Under the pieces are notes generated by a model that saw nothing but the letters and a program-made list of their open reading frames with translations, did not search any database and was not told the origin of the DNA. From DASQEH01 sp038239485 (GTDB taxonomy: Bacteria; Actinomycetota; Actinomycetes; Propionibacteriales; Nocardioidaceae), in contig JBBSET010000003.1 in NCBI GenBank assembly GCA_038239485.1, positions 36,800-100,799 of the forward strand: a stretch of DNA of 64,000 nucleotides. The letters run 5' to 3'. Position numbers and translations under genes: made by a program. Positions 44,398 through 53,406 of this stretch are shown here, piece by piece (the first letter of the stretch is position 1; each line of letters opens with the position of its first letter).

Positions 44398-46089
44398 TCA
44401 GCGCGCCCGCTGGACCCGGCCCTCGTCCCAGACCGGACCGTCGGACTCGTAGACCGCGCCGTCGCCGCCGTAGACCAGGAAGCGGTCGAAGCCGCGCGCG
44501 AACCACCTGTCGTGGGTGACGGCGATGACGGTGCCGTCGAACGCCTCGAGACCCTCCTCGAGCGCTTCGGCCGACTCGACGTCGAGGTTGTCGGTAGGTT
44601 CGTCGAGCAGCAGCAAGGTGGCGCCGGACAGCTCCAGCAGCAGGATCTGCAGTCGCGCCTGCTGACCGCCCGACAGTGACTCGAACCGCTGCTCCGAGGC
44701 GTGCGCGAGCTCGTAGCGGTCGAGGGCACGGGCAGCCGGCTCGCGGGGCATACCCGCGCGATGCTCGTCGCCGCGATGCAGGATCTCGAGCAGGGTCCGA
44801 CCGACCAGCTCCGGGTGCTCATGGGTCTGCACGAACCAGCCGGGCCGGACCCGGGCTCCCAGCTTGGCCCGGCCGGTGTGGTCGACAGGCTTGATCGGGG
44901 TGTCGCTCACGGGCCGGTGCTCGACGTCGGGGTCGGAGCCACCGGCCGCCAGCAGGCGTAGGAAGTGCGACTTGCCGGAGCCGTTGGACCCCAGCACCGC
45001 GACCCGCTCGCCGTACCAGACCTCTAGGTCGAACGGCTTCATCAGCCCGGTGAGCTCGAGTCCCTCGCAGACCACGGCGCGCTTGCCGGTACGACCTCCC
45101 CTGAGGCGCATCTTCACGTTCTGCTCCCGTGGCTGCGCCTCCGGGGGACCGGCGTCCTCGAAGCGGCGCAGCCGTGTCACCGCCGCCTGGTACCGCGAGG
45201 CCATCGCGTCGTTGTACGCCGCCTTCTGCTTGTACATGAGCATCAGCGCCCGCAGCTTGGCGTGCTCCTCGTCCCAGCGCCTTCGCAGCTCCTCCAAGCG
45301 GGCGAACCGGGCGACCCGGGCCTGATGGTAGGTCGCGAAGCCACCCGGATGGACCCAGGCGGTGTTCCCGGCCGCGCCCAGCTCGATGGTGACGACCCGG
45401 GTGGCGGCGTTGTTCATCAGCTCGCGGTCGTGGCTGACGAACAGCACGGTCTTCGGTGACTCGCGCAGGCGCTCCTCGAGCCAGAGCTTGCCGGGCACGT
45501 CGAGGAAGTTGTCGGGCTCGTCGAGCAGGAGCACCTCCTCGGGTCCGCGCAGGAGCGCCTCGAGGACAAGCCGCTTCTGCTCGCCGCCGCTCAGCGTGGT
45601 CAGCGCTCGGTACTTCGACCGGTCGTACGACACCCCGAGCGCGGCGACCGTGCAGACGTCCCACAGCACCTCCGCGTCGTACCCGCCGGCGTCGGCCCAC
45701 TCCGACAGGGCTGCGGCATATCTCATCTGGGTCAACTCGACGTCGGCCTCCATCATCGCGAGCTCAGCCGTGTCGACCAGTGCGGCCGCGGCCTTGACCC
45801 GGGTCGGCGCGACCGAGAGCAGCAGGTCGTGGACGCTGCGGTCAGCGATCCCCTGCGTCACCAGCTGGCGCATCACGCCAAGGCCGCCCGACCTCGTGAC
45901 GGCCCCGGCGTGTGGCTGCAGGTCACCTGTCACGATCCGCAGCAACGTGGTCTTGCCAGCACCGTTTGCGCCGACCAGGGCCACCTTTGCGCCCTCACCG
46001 ACCCGGAACGACACGTCGTCGAGCAGCACCCGCCCGTCGGGCAGCTCGAACCTGACCCCGGCTACGTCGACGTGTCCCACGCCACCCAT
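44398..46089 (-). CDS. ABC-F family ATPase
   Basis: The protein has two ABC ATPase domains and no membrane helices, the layout of ABC-F ribosome-associated factors. Domain 1 has GANGAGKTTLLRI, LSGGEQKRLVLEALL and LLLDEPDNFLD. The linker is a charged helical pair (about residues 240-300). Domain 2 has GSNGSGKSHFLRLLA, LSGGQQARLQILLLEL and LLLDEPTDNLD. The second Walker A ends GKSH instead of GKST/S. Family members protect or modulate the ribosome; a specific role is not evident. Start ATG at 46089 (MGGVGHV) is chosen; 46110 is also possible. Confidence 0.92.
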   Translation of the reverse strand: MGGVGHVDVAGVRFELPDGRVLLDDVSFRVGEGAKVALVGANGAGKTTLLRIVTGDLQPHAGAVTRSGGLGVMRQLVTQGIADRSVHDLLLSVAPTRVKAAAALVDTAELAMMEADVELTQMRYAAALSEWADAGGYDAEVLWDVCTVAALGVSYDRSKYRALTTLSGGEQKRLVLEALLRGPEEVLLLDEPDNFLDVPGKLWLEERLRESPKTVLFVSHDRELMNNAATRVVTIELGAAGNTAWVHPGGFATYHQARVARFARLEELRRRWDEEHAKLRALMLMYKQKAAYNDAMASRYQAAVTRLRRFEDAGPPEAQPREQNVKMRLRGGRTGKRAVVCEGLELTGLMKPFDLEVWYGERVAVLGSNGSGKSHFLRLLAAGGSDPDVEHRPVSDTPIKPVDHTGRAKLGARVRPGWFVQTHEHPELVGRTLLEILHRGDEHRAGMPREPAARALDRYELAHASEQRFESLSGGQQARLQILLLELSGATLLLLDEPTDNLDVESAEALEEGLEAFDGTVIAVTHDRWFARGFDRFLVYGGDGAVYESDGPVWDEGRVQRAR

Positions 46090-46157
46090 GATCCCCCGCC
46101 GAGCCAACACCCCGCCACCGAGTTACCGATCCCCGCGAGTGGGCGACTCCCTGTCGG

Positions 46158-47537
46158 TCAGGCCGGCGAGTGGAGGTCGGCGACCGCCGCCTCGATCGTC
46201 TCGTAGAACGTCGGGAAGGCGAAGATCATGGTCTGCAACAAGCTGGTCGGGACCCGGGCGTGCACCGCAAGCGTCAGCAGCCCCAGCAGCTCACCACCCA
46301 TCGGACCCGCCACCGTGGCGCCCACGAGCAGGTGGGAGTCCGCGTCCTCGACGACCTTGACGAAGCCCTCGTTGCCCGTCTTGTGCACCCAACCTCGTGG
46401 CGACTCCGCCAACTCTGCGAATCCCACCCTTATCGTCAGTCCGGCGTCCTCGGCCTGCTCCTGGGTCATCCCGACGGCTCCCACCTCGGGATCGGTGTAG
46501 GTCACGTTGGGTACGGCGCGATAGTCGGCGAGCGCACCGTCGTCACGGTGCAGGATCGCGTCGACCGCGATACCCGCTTGGTAGGTGGCCATATGGGTGT
46601 AGGCGCCTTTGCCGGTCACGTCACCGATGGCCCACAGCCCGTCGGTCACGCGCATCTGGTCGTCGGTGTCCAGCGCGTCCGACTCCGGGTCCAGCCCGAC
46701 GGTCTCCAGGCCGATATCGGCGAGGTTGCACTGCCGGCCGGTGACGACGAGCAGATTGTCGGCCCCCAACCGGTCGCCGCCGACGACGGCCGAGAAGTGC
46801 CCGTCAGCGTAGTCGACGCGGCTGATGTCGACGCCGGACAGCACCTGGATATCCTCGCGGCCGAAGACATCGGTCATCAGCGCACTCGCCTCCGGCTCGT
46901 TCTGGGCCAGGATTCGCCCCGCAGCCTCCAGCAGCGTCACCCGCACCCCGAACCTCGCAAAGACCTGGCAGAGCTCCGCGCCGATCGCCCCGCCGCCGAT
47001 GACGATCATCGACGCCGGGAGGTCGCTCACCGTCACGATGTCGCGGTTGGTCCAGTAGGGCGTCTCGTCGAGTCCGTCGATCGGCGGCACGGCCGGACTG
47101 GTGCCCGTCGCCAGGACGACCCCGCGCCGGGCCAGGAAGGTCTGGTCCCCCACGGCGACCGTGCGAGGACCGGCCAACCGGCCGTGCCCGCGCACGAACA
47201 TGACCCCGCTCGACGTCAGGGACTCGACCGCCTCGGAGTCGTCCCAGCCGTGGATGGCCTCGTCGGCGATGCGTTCGGCGACCTGCGCCCAGTCGGCCTC
47301 GACGTCGCTGCGCCCCGCCATCCCCGGTAGCCGCCTGGCCTCGGCCAACATGTCAGCGGCGCGGACCATCATCTTCGTCGGAGTGCACCCGTAGAACGGG
47401 CACTCGCCTCCGACGAGCCGCTGATCGATCCCGACGACGTCCAGGCCGGCCTTGGCCAGGGCGGCCGCCGCGGACTCTCCACCAGGCCCCAGCCCGAGGA
47501 CGACGACATCGACCTCCGACCTGTCGTCACCCCTCAT
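46158..47537 (-). CDS. Pyridine nucleotide-disulfide oxidoreductase-like flavoprotein (copy 2)
   Basis: The 459-residue flavoprotein has the FAD motif VVLGLGPGGESAAAAL, the redox-active pair in GGECPFYGCTPTKMM and the NAD(P)-binding VIGGGAIGAELCQVFARFG, like lipoamide dehydrogenase and mercuric reductase. At the C-terminus the usual HPT of the catalytic His-Glu pair is FPT (IFAFPTFYE): the His is replaced, while the Glu five residues on is kept. It is thus unlikely to be a normal lipoamide dehydrogenase; the substrate is unknown. It starts within the end of its paralogue, overlapping it by 11 bases, so the two are a tandem duplication in one operon. Confidence 0.9.
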   Translation of the reverse strand: MRGDDRSEVDVVVLGLGPGGESAAAALAKAGLDVVGIDQRLVGGECPFYGCTPTKMMVRAADMLAEARRLPGMAGRSDVEADWAQVAERIADEAIHGWDDSEAVESLTSSGVMFVRGHGRLAGPRTVAVGDQTFLARRGVVLATGTSPAVPPIDGLDETPYWTNRDIVTVSDLPASMIVIGGGAIGAELCQVFARFGVRVTLLEAAGRILAQNEPEASALMTDVFGREDIQVLSGVDISRVDYADGHFSAVVGGDRLGADNLLVVTGRQCNLADIGLETVGLDPESDALDTDDQMRVTDGLWAIGDVTGKGAYTHMATYQAGIAVDAILHRDDGALADYRAVPNVTYTDPEVGAVGMTQEQAEDAGLTIRVGFAELAESPRGWVHKTGNEGFVKVVEDADSHLLVGATVAGPMGGELLGLLTLAVHARVPTSLLQTMIFAFPTFYETIEAAVADLHSPA

Positions 47538-48900
47538 CGGCAGCCAGGTCCTTCAGGGCTGACTCGATGGCGCGGTGGAAGGTCGGGTACGCGTAGATCA
47601 TCGACTGCAGCCGCTTCGTCGGTACCTCGGCATGGACCGCGACGGCCATCGAGGACAACATCTCCCCGCCGCTCGGGCCGACCGTGGTGGCCCCGACCAG
47701 GATGCCTGTGTCGGCGTCCTCCACGAGCTTGATGAAGCCGGCGTTGCCCGCCTTGTGGATCCACCCGCGTGTCGAGCTGGCCAGCTCGGTGTAGCCGATC
47801 CGGACCGACAAGCCCCGCTCCCGGGCCTGGTGTTCGGTGAGCCCCACCGAGCCGACCTCGGGGTCGGTGAACGTGACGCGCGGTACGGCGCGGTAGTCGG
47901 CCTCAGGTGCGTCGTCGACGCCGAGGATGGCCTTCGCCGCGATACTCGACTGATACATCGACATGTGCGTGAAGGCCCCCTTTCCGGTGATGTCGCCGAT
48001 GGCCCAAAGCCCCGGAACGACCTGCAGGTGAGAGTCCGTCTCGAGACGCTTGGCACTGGGGTCGAGGCCGACCGTGTCCAGTCCGACGTCAGCGAGGTTC
48101 GGCCGCCGCCCGGCCGCTACCAGCAGCTTGTCGGCCACCAGGTCCTGGTCGTCCACCGTCACGGTGAAGTGCCCGTCGGCATAGGCGACGCCCGCGATCT
48201 TCGCGCCGGTGATGACCTGGATGCCCTCGGCGCCGAAGACATCGCCGAGGACCTTGCTCGACTCCGGCTCCTCGAGTGCCAGCATCCGTTCTGCGCCCTC
48301 CAGGACGGTGACCGCGACGCCGAACCGGGCGAACACCTGCGACAGCTCGGCCCCGATGGCACCTCCGCCGATGACGATCAGCGAACCCGGAAGCTCCTTG
48401 AGCTGGACGGCGTCCCGGTTCGTCCAGTACGGCGTCTCGCTCAGCCCCGGGATCGGCGGCACGCCGGGCTCGGTACCGGTGTTGAGGACCACACCGCGTC
48501 CGGCCACGAACGACTGGCCGTCGACCTCGACCTTGCGAGGGCCGGTGAGCCTGCCGTGGCCCCGGACGAACGTCACACCGTTGTCGACCAGCCGGTCGAC
48601 GGCGACCTGGTCGTTCCAGTCGTCGGTCGCCTCGTCGGCGATGCGTTGGGCCACCGGTGCCCAGTCCGGCGCCACGGTGCTAGCGCCGGCCATCCCCGGG
48701 ATGCGGCGCCCTTCGGCGAGCAGGTCCGATGCCCGGATCATCATCTTGCTCGGGACGCACCCGTAGTACGGGCACTCGCCACCGACGAGGTGCTTGTCGA
48801 CCCCGACGACGCTCAGCCCGGCCTGGGCGAGCTCGGTTGCCAATGCCTCCCCGCCGGGCCCCAATCCCACGACGACGACATCGACCTCGGTGCTGCTCAT
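47527..48900 (-). CDS. Pyridine nucleotide-disulfide oxidoreductase-like flavoprotein (copy 1)
   Basis: The 457-residue protein starts MSSTEVDVVVVGLGPGGEAL and has the redox pair in GGECPYYGCVPSKMM and the cofactor motif VIGGGAIGAELSQVFARFG. Its C-terminus reads IYAYPTFHRAI where lipoamide dehydrogenase has HPTLSE, so both the His and the Glu of the catalytic dyad are replaced. It is closely similar to the gene at 46158-47537 along the whole length. The frame is open upstream to 49668 but that part overlaps the divergent prenyltransferase and is not protein-like. The gene diverges from the UbiA gene across 112 bases. Confidence 0.92.
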   Translation of the reverse strand: MSSTEVDVVVVGLGPGGEALATELAQAGLSVVGVDKHLVGGECPYYGCVPSKMMIRASDLLAEGRRIPGMAGASTVAPDWAPVAQRIADEATDDWNDQVAVDRLVDNGVTFVRGHGRLTGPRKVEVDGQSFVAGRGVVLNTGTEPGVPPIPGLSETPYWTNRDAVQLKELPGSLIVIGGGAIGAELSQVFARFGVAVTVLEGAERMLALEEPESSKVLGDVFGAEGIQVITGAKIAGVAYADGHFTVTVDDQDLVADKLLVAAGRRPNLADVGLDTVGLDPSAKRLETDSHLQVVPGLWAIGDITGKGAFTHMSMYQSSIAAKAILGVDDAPEADYRAVPRVTFTDPEVGSVGLTEHQARERGLSVRIGYTELASSTRGWIHKAGNAGFIKLVEDADTGILVGATTVGPSGGEMLSSMAVAVHAEVPTKRLQSMIYAYPTFHRAIESALKDLAADEG

Positions 48901-49012
48901 CAGGCGGTCTCCTCTCAGCGGTCCACACGGTCGTCCTTGACCATGCTCTTTCCAGTTTGTCAGTCCACTCGGGACGTTCGGTGGCCCGCGCGTCCCATGA
49001 CACCATGACCGA

Positions 49013-49858
49013 GTGAGCTCGTCAGCCGGCGGGCGTGAGCGACTGGTCGCCCTCGCCGCCTCCTGCCATCCCGTCCCGACCGCGGCCGTGACCGTGCTGG
49101 CGACGGTGCTGGTGGCATCGGCCGGCAACACGGCCATCACCGTGGGGGTCGCGGCATTCGCCGTCCTGACCGGCCAGCTCGCGATCGGCTGGTCCAACGA
49201 CGCGATCGATGCCCCCCGCGACCAGCGGGTGGGACGCACGGACAAGCCGGTCGCCCGCGGCGCCGTCTCTACCCGTACCACTTGGGTGGCGGCGGGCGTC
49301 GCGGGCGTCGCGACGGTGCCGCTGTCGTTGGGGCTGGGCTGGCGCTCCGGGCTGCTGCAGCTGTCGATCGTGGCGTGGGGCGGCCTGTACAACGGATGGC
49401 TCAAGTCCACCTCGCTGTCGCCGCTGCCGTTCCTGCTGGCCTTCGGGGGGCTGCCCGCGGTCGCCACGCTGGCGCTGCCGGGCCATCCGTGGCCGCCCGT
49501 CTGGTCGCTGGCCGCGGCCGGGCTTATCGGCGTCGCCGCCCATTTCGGCAACGTGCTGCCCGATCTCGAGGAGGACCGCAGAACAGGCGTGTCCGGCCTC
49601 CCGCACCGGCTCGGACGGACGGTGGCGTCGCTGGTCGCCATCGGCGTCGCGTTGTCGGCCCCCGTCATCGTCGTCGTGGCTCAAGCGCGCAGCGGGCGGA
49701 CGTTCCTGTGGGTACTTGCGGCCGCGGCACTGGCTCTCGCAGCCGCCGGGCTGGTCGCGAGCCGCCGCAGCCCCGGATCCGAGGGTGCCTTCTTCGCGAC
49801 GATGGCGATCGCCGCGACCGGCGTCGCCATGATCGTCTCGACACACGGGCTGGTGTGA
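49013..49858 (+). CDS. UbiA-family prenyltransferase
   Basis: The 281-residue membrane protein has about eight to nine helices and the two Asp-rich motifs of the family: NDAIDAPRDQRVGRTDKPVA and LPDLEEDRRTG. Such enzymes attach a polyprenyl chain to an aromatic or other acceptor; the acceptor is not evident. The start is GTG at 49013, without a strong ribosome binding site. It is divergent from the two flavoprotein genes, which may reduce a related quinone; that link is speculative. Confidence 0.9.
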   Translation: MSSSAGGRERLVALAASCHPVPTAAVTVLATVLVASAGNTAITVGVAAFAVLTGQLAIGWSNDAIDAPRDQRVGRTDKPVARGAVSTRTTWVAAGVAGVATVPLSLGLGWRSGLLQLSIVAWGGLYNGWLKSTSLSPLPFLLAFGGLPAVATLALPGHPWPPVWSLAAAGLIGVAAHFGNVLPDLEEDRRTGVSGLPHRLGRTVASLVAIGVALSAPVIVVVAQARSGRTFLWVLAAAALALAAAGLVASRRSPGSEGAFFATMAIAATGVAMIVSTHGLV

Positions 49859-49881
49859 TCCCGGTGGAGCAGGTGGCGGGA

Positions 49882-49923
49882 GCCGGGGACCCCGGCCGGC
49901 CCCGGCCATCAGGAGGCCCCTGA
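49882..49923. terminator. Candidate bidirectional terminator region
   Basis: Between the convergent UbiA and methyltransferase genes, GCCGGGG/CCCCGGC (49882-49896) and TCAGG/CCTGA (49909-49923) can each form a short GC-rich hairpin. There is no T-run; the call rests on position and symmetry. Confidence 0.3.
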
Positions 49924-49994
49924 GGGCGCATCATCGATCGCAACCTTGCAGGCTTCGCCGCTACGCCTCGCCCCCCTCGGTAAGGGCTCCGGCG

Positions 49995-50609
49995 TCACTG
50001 GTCGGGGGCCGACTCTGGGCGGACCTCGAGGACGCGGAACCCTTTGGCGGAGGCCAGCCGAACGCATCGGTACCCCTGCTCGCCGAACCATCGCTGCAGC
50101 GAGTCCGCACCGAGGTTCTTGCCGACCACCAGGACCGCTCGGCCGCCTGGCGCCAGCCGGCCAAGCCAGGCGAGCAGCAGCTCGTGCAACGCCTGCTTGC
50201 CGATCCGGATAGGCGGGTTGGACCAGATCTCGTCGAACACCAGGTCGGTTGGGACCTCGCCCGGGAGCGCGGCGCGGACGCGGTCGCTCATCGCGGCCGA
50301 AGCGGCGTTGTCGCGGACAAGCTGCAGCGCCCGCTCGTTGACGTCGACCGCCCAGACCTCGGCGCGAGGGACCGCGGTCGCGATCGCGGCGGCGATGACG
50401 CCGTAGCCGCAGCCCAGGTCCAGGTACCGGCCTGGACTGGTCGGCGGTTCAGTCTCTCCGAACAGCACCGACGTGCCGATGTCCACTCGGCCCGCTGCGA
50501 ACACCCCCGAGGCCGACTGCAGCTCCAGCCGGTTTCCCCAGACGGTCGCGGTGACGGGCTGTCGGTGCTCGGGTGTGGCTGGCTGGGCCGAGAAGTAGTG
50601 CTCGCTCAC
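49995..50609 (-). CDS. Class I methyltransferase, RsmC/RlmG-like
   Basis: The 204-residue protein has motif I in YLDLGCGYGVIAAAIATAVP, the acidic residue in VWAVDVNERALQL and the catalytic N-P-P in DEIWSNPPIRIG, typical of N2-guanine rRNA methyltransferases (RsmC type, short form). Its stop side converges on the UbiA gene, and its start overlaps the truA stop by 4 bases. The RNA target is an inference from family. Confidence 0.88.
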   Translation of the reverse strand: MSEHYFSAQPATPEHRQPVTATVWGNRLELQSASGVFAAGRVDIGTSVLFGETEPPTSPGRYLDLGCGYGVIAAAIATAVPRAEVWAVDVNERALQLVRDNAASAAMSDRVRAALPGEVPTDLVFDEIWSNPPIRIGKQALHELLLAWLGRLAPGGRAVLVVGKNLGADSLQRWFGEQGYRCVRLASAKGFRVLEVRPESAPDQ

Positions 50610-51466
50610 GTCAGCGTCCTGACGGCCCTGGACTGCCGAGCGCGGGTCGCGAGCTCGGCGTCGGGCGGATACCCGACCTCTTCAAGGGTCAGACCGTGAG
50701 CGGGAACGACAGCCACCCTCGGGTCCCGCTGAGCGCCGAGGAGCACCTCCGCGGGCCACTCGACAGGTCGCCGGCCCTCACCGACCACCAGCAGGCACCC
50801 GACCAGGGACCTGACCATGTGGTGGCAGAACGCGTCCGCGACCACGTGTGCGCTCAGCAGGCCGTCCTTGCGGGTCCACTCCAGCCCGTGCAGGGCGCGG
50901 ACCGTGGTGGCGCCGTCGCGCCGCTTGCAGAAGGCGGCGAAGTCGTGCTCGCCCGTCAGCTCCGAGGCAGCCGCGTTCATGGCCGACTCGTCGAGGTGTC
51001 GCGGCCAGACCAGGACGTGCCCGCGGGCCAACGGGTCGACTTGTGAGATCTCGTCGCAGATCCGGTACGCGTACCGACGCCAGCTGGCGGAGAATCGCGC
51101 GTCGAAGCCGGCGGGTGCCAGAGCGACCCCGCGCACCCGGACGTCGTCGGGGAGGATCCCGGCCAACCGCCGGGTGAGGCTGTCCAGCGACGTGGTGGCG
51201 TCCCCGATCACGTCGGCGGTCACGTCCAGGTGGCATACCTGCCCGCGGGCGTGGACACCGGCGTCGGTACGACCCGCCACCGTGAGACGGACCTCCGGCA
51301 GCCGTAGCACCATCGCCAGGGCGCGCTCAAGCGTGTGCTGGACGGTTCGGCGTCCCGGCTGGATGGCCCAGCCCGAGAACGCCGTGCCGTCGTACCCGAC
51401 ATCGAGCCGCAGCCGGACCGACGCGGCGTGCGTCGGCGTCGGTTCCGGCGGCGTCTGCTCGGTCAC
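50606..51466 (-). CDS. truA: tRNA pseudouridine synthase A
   Basis: The 286-residue enzyme modifies positions 38-40 of tRNAs. It has LDVGYDGTAFSGWAIQPGRR, the catalytic Asp in VAGRTDAGVHARGQV and the motif ADAFCHHMVRSLVGCLLVVG. GTG at 51466 is taken as start, 19 bases downstream of the rplQ stop; an open frame runs back into rplQ but is not TruA-like. It is the end of the rpsM-rpoA-rplQ transcription unit. Confidence 0.96.
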   Translation of the reverse strand: MTEQTPPEPTPTHAASVRLRLDVGYDGTAFSGWAIQPGRRTVQHTLERALAMVLRLPEVRLTVAGRTDAGVHARGQVCHLDVTADVIGDATTSLDSLTRRLAGILPDDVRVRGVALAPAGFDARFSASWRRYAYRICDEISQVDPLARGHVLVWPRHLDESAMNAAASELTGEHDFAAFCKRRDGATTVRALHGLEWTRKDGLLSAHVVADAFCHHMVRSLVGCLLVVGEGRRPVEWPAEVLLGAQRDPRVAVVPAHGLTLEEVGYPPDAELATRARQSRAVRTLT

Positions 51467-51485
51467 TGTCGGCTCCGCGAGCCGG

Positions 51486-52157
51486 CTACTCCGTGTCGGC
51501 GGCCGTCGACCCTGTGGTCGGCTCTGCCGCGTCGTCGGCGGTCGTCGAATCGGTCGGCTCGACGGTATCGGCCGCCGGCTCCTGCTGGGCGACAACGTCC
51601 TGGGCGTCGATCTGCTCCTCGTCGGGGACGACCTCGTCGACAGCCACCTCGGCGTCTGCCGACTCGACCTCTACCGGCTCCACGACGGCGACGTCCGGCT
51701 CGGCAGCAGCCACCGGTGCGGCGGCGCTCGACGAGGCCGTGCTCGACGAGGCGGTGCTCGACGAGGCGCGGGACCCGGTCGAGCGCACCTTCGGCGTGAA
51801 CTCCTCCTCAACCAGCGAGATGACCGCCATCGGCGCGTTGTCGCCCTTGCGTGGGCCGATCTTGGTGATCCGGGTGTAGCCACCCGGCCGCTCGGAGTAT
51901 CGCGGGCCGATCTCGGTGAACAGGACGTGGACCACGGTCTTGTCCCGGATCACCGAGAGCACCTGGCGACGGTTGTGCAGGTCGCCCCGCTTGGCCTTGG
52001 AGATCAGCCGCTCGGCGAACGGCCGCAGCCGGCGGGCCTTGGCCTCCGTCGTGGTGATGGACCCGTGCTCGAAGAGGCTGGTGGCCAGGTTGGCCAGAAT
52101 GATCCTCTGGTGCGCGGGGCTACCACCCAGACGGGGGCCCTTGGTTGGGGTTGGCAT
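51486..52157 (-). CDS. rplQ: Ribosomal protein L17 with long acidic C-terminal extension
   Basis: The first 120 residues are a normal L17 (MPTPTKGPRLGGSPAHQRII, then HNRRQVLSVIRDKTVVHVLF). About 100 more residues follow: an Ala/Ser-rich segment with three repeats of a Ser-Ser-Ser-Thr-Ala type, then a very acidic stretch rich in Asp, Glu, Val and Pro. Ordinary bacterial L17 ends near residue 120-130. The extension is probably disordered. Its role is unknown. Confidence 0.97.
   Translation of the reverse strand: MPTPTKGPRLGGSPAHQRIILANLATSLFEHGSITTTEAKARRLRPFAERLISKAKRGDLHNRRQVLSVIRDKTVVHVLFTEIGPRYSERPGGYTRITKIGPRKGDNAPMAVISLVEEEFTPKVRSTGSRASSSTASSSTASSSAAAPVAAAEPDVAVVEPVEVESADAEVAVDEVVPDEEQIDAQDVVAQQEPAADTVEPTDSTTADDAAEPTTGSTAADTE
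51725..51769. repeat. Three tandem 15-bp repeats in the L17 extension
   Basis: The unit GCTCGACGAGGCGGT occurs three times in a row with two to three base changes in all, encoding serine/alanine/threonine-rich repeats on the minus strand. It keeps the reading frame. Confidence 0.75.
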
Positions 52158-52259
52158 GTCGTACTCACTCTCCCGAGCCGTATCAGGTACCCGGATAGAT
52201 ACTGCGTGGTTTTACCTACTGCGTGGTTTCAGCGGCTGCGTGGTCTCAGCTGGGTGGTC

Positions 52260-53279
52260 TCAGTACTGCTCGTCCTCGGCGAAGCTGACATCCTCGTCAT
52301 CGTCCTCGTACGAGTCGATGACCAGGCTGGGGTCGAAGCCGGGCGCGCTGTCCTTGAGCCCGAGGCCCATCTCGGCCAGCTTGGCCTTGACCTCGTCGAT
52401 CGACTTGGACCCGAAGTTGCGGATGTCCAGCAGGTCCTGCTCACTGCGCGACAGCAGCTCGCCGACCGTGTGGATGCCCTCGCGCTTGAGGCAGTTGTAC
52501 GACCGCACCGTGAGCGAAAGGTCCTCGACCGGCAGGGCCAGGTCGGCGGCCAGCTGCTCGTCGACGGGCGACGGGCCGATGTCGATGCCCTCGGCCTCGA
52601 CATTGAGCTCACGGGCCAGCCCGAACAGCTCGACCAGCGTCTTGCCGGCCGACGCGAGCGCGTCACGCGGCTTCATCGACGGCTTGGTCTCGACGTCGAT
52701 GATCAGCCGGTCGAAGTCGGTGCGCTGCTCGACGCGGGTGGCCTCGACCTTGTAGGTGACCTTGAGCACCGGAGAGTAGATCGAGTCGACCGGCATCCGG
52801 CCGATCTCGGTGTCGCCGGCCTTGTTCTGCACCGCGGAGACGTACCCACGGCCACGCTCGACGACCAGCTCCATGTCGAGCTTGCCCTTGTCGTTCAGGG
52901 TCGCGAGCACGAGGTCGGTGTTGTGGACCTCGACGCCGGCGGGCGGCGCGATGTCGGCGGCCGTGACCTGCCCGGGTCCCTGCTTGCGCAGGTACATCGT
53001 CACAGGCTCATCGTGCTCGGAGGAGACGACGATCTGCTTGAGGCTCAAGATGATCTCGGTGACGTCCTCGCGGACGCCGGGGATCGTCGAGAACTCGTGC
53101 AGCACGCCGTCGACGCGGATCGAGGTGATGGCGGCGCCGGGGATCGACGACAGCAGGGTACGGCGGAGCGAGTTGCCGAGGGTGTATCCGAAGCCGGGCT
53201 CGAGCGGCTCGATCGAGAAGCGCGCGCGGTGTTCACCGACGACCTCTTCGGACAGGGACGGACGCTGGGCGATAAGCAC
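52260..53279 (-). CDS. rpoA: RNA polymerase alpha subunit
   Basis: The 339-residue subunit has the N-terminal dimerisation domain (RFSIEPLEPGFGYTLGNSLR, RTLLSSIPGAAITSIRVDGV) and a C-terminal DNA- and activator-binding domain (SVRSYNCLKREGIH-like and LDIRNFGSKSIDEVKAKLAE). It ends with an acidic tail (YEDDDEDVSFAEDEQY). It lies between rpsD and rplQ in the usual order. Confidence 0.98.
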   Translation of the reverse strand: MLIAQRPSLSEEVVGEHRARFSIEPLEPGFGYTLGNSLRRTLLSSIPGAAITSIRVDGVLHEFSTIPGVREDVTEIILSLKQIVVSSEHDEPVTMYLRKQGPGQVTAADIAPPAGVEVHNTDLVLATLNDKGKLDMELVVERGRGYVSAVQNKAGDTEIGRMPVDSIYSPVLKVTYKVEATRVEQRTDFDRLIIDVETKPSMKPRDALASAGKTLVELFGLARELNVEAEGIDIGPSPVDEQLAADLALPVEDLSLTVRSYNCLKREGIHTVGELLSRSEQDLLDIRNFGSKSIDEVKAKLAEMGLGLKDSAPGFDPSLVIDSYEDDDEDVSFAEDEQY

Positions 53280-53406
53280 AGTGATTTTTCCTTCCTACGC
53301 CACCCTTCATTTGATGGCGCAGATTGCGGTGAGTGACTCCCGCCTGGCCGGCTCAGATGGCCGACCATGCGGGGGTGTGGAGGCGACGCCCCCGGGGGTT
53401 GCTGGG

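Noticed and set aside
48901..49668. Upstream extension of the flavoprotein frame
   Set aside because: It is antisense to the UbiA gene and lacks family sequence; the FAD motif follows directly after ATG 48900.
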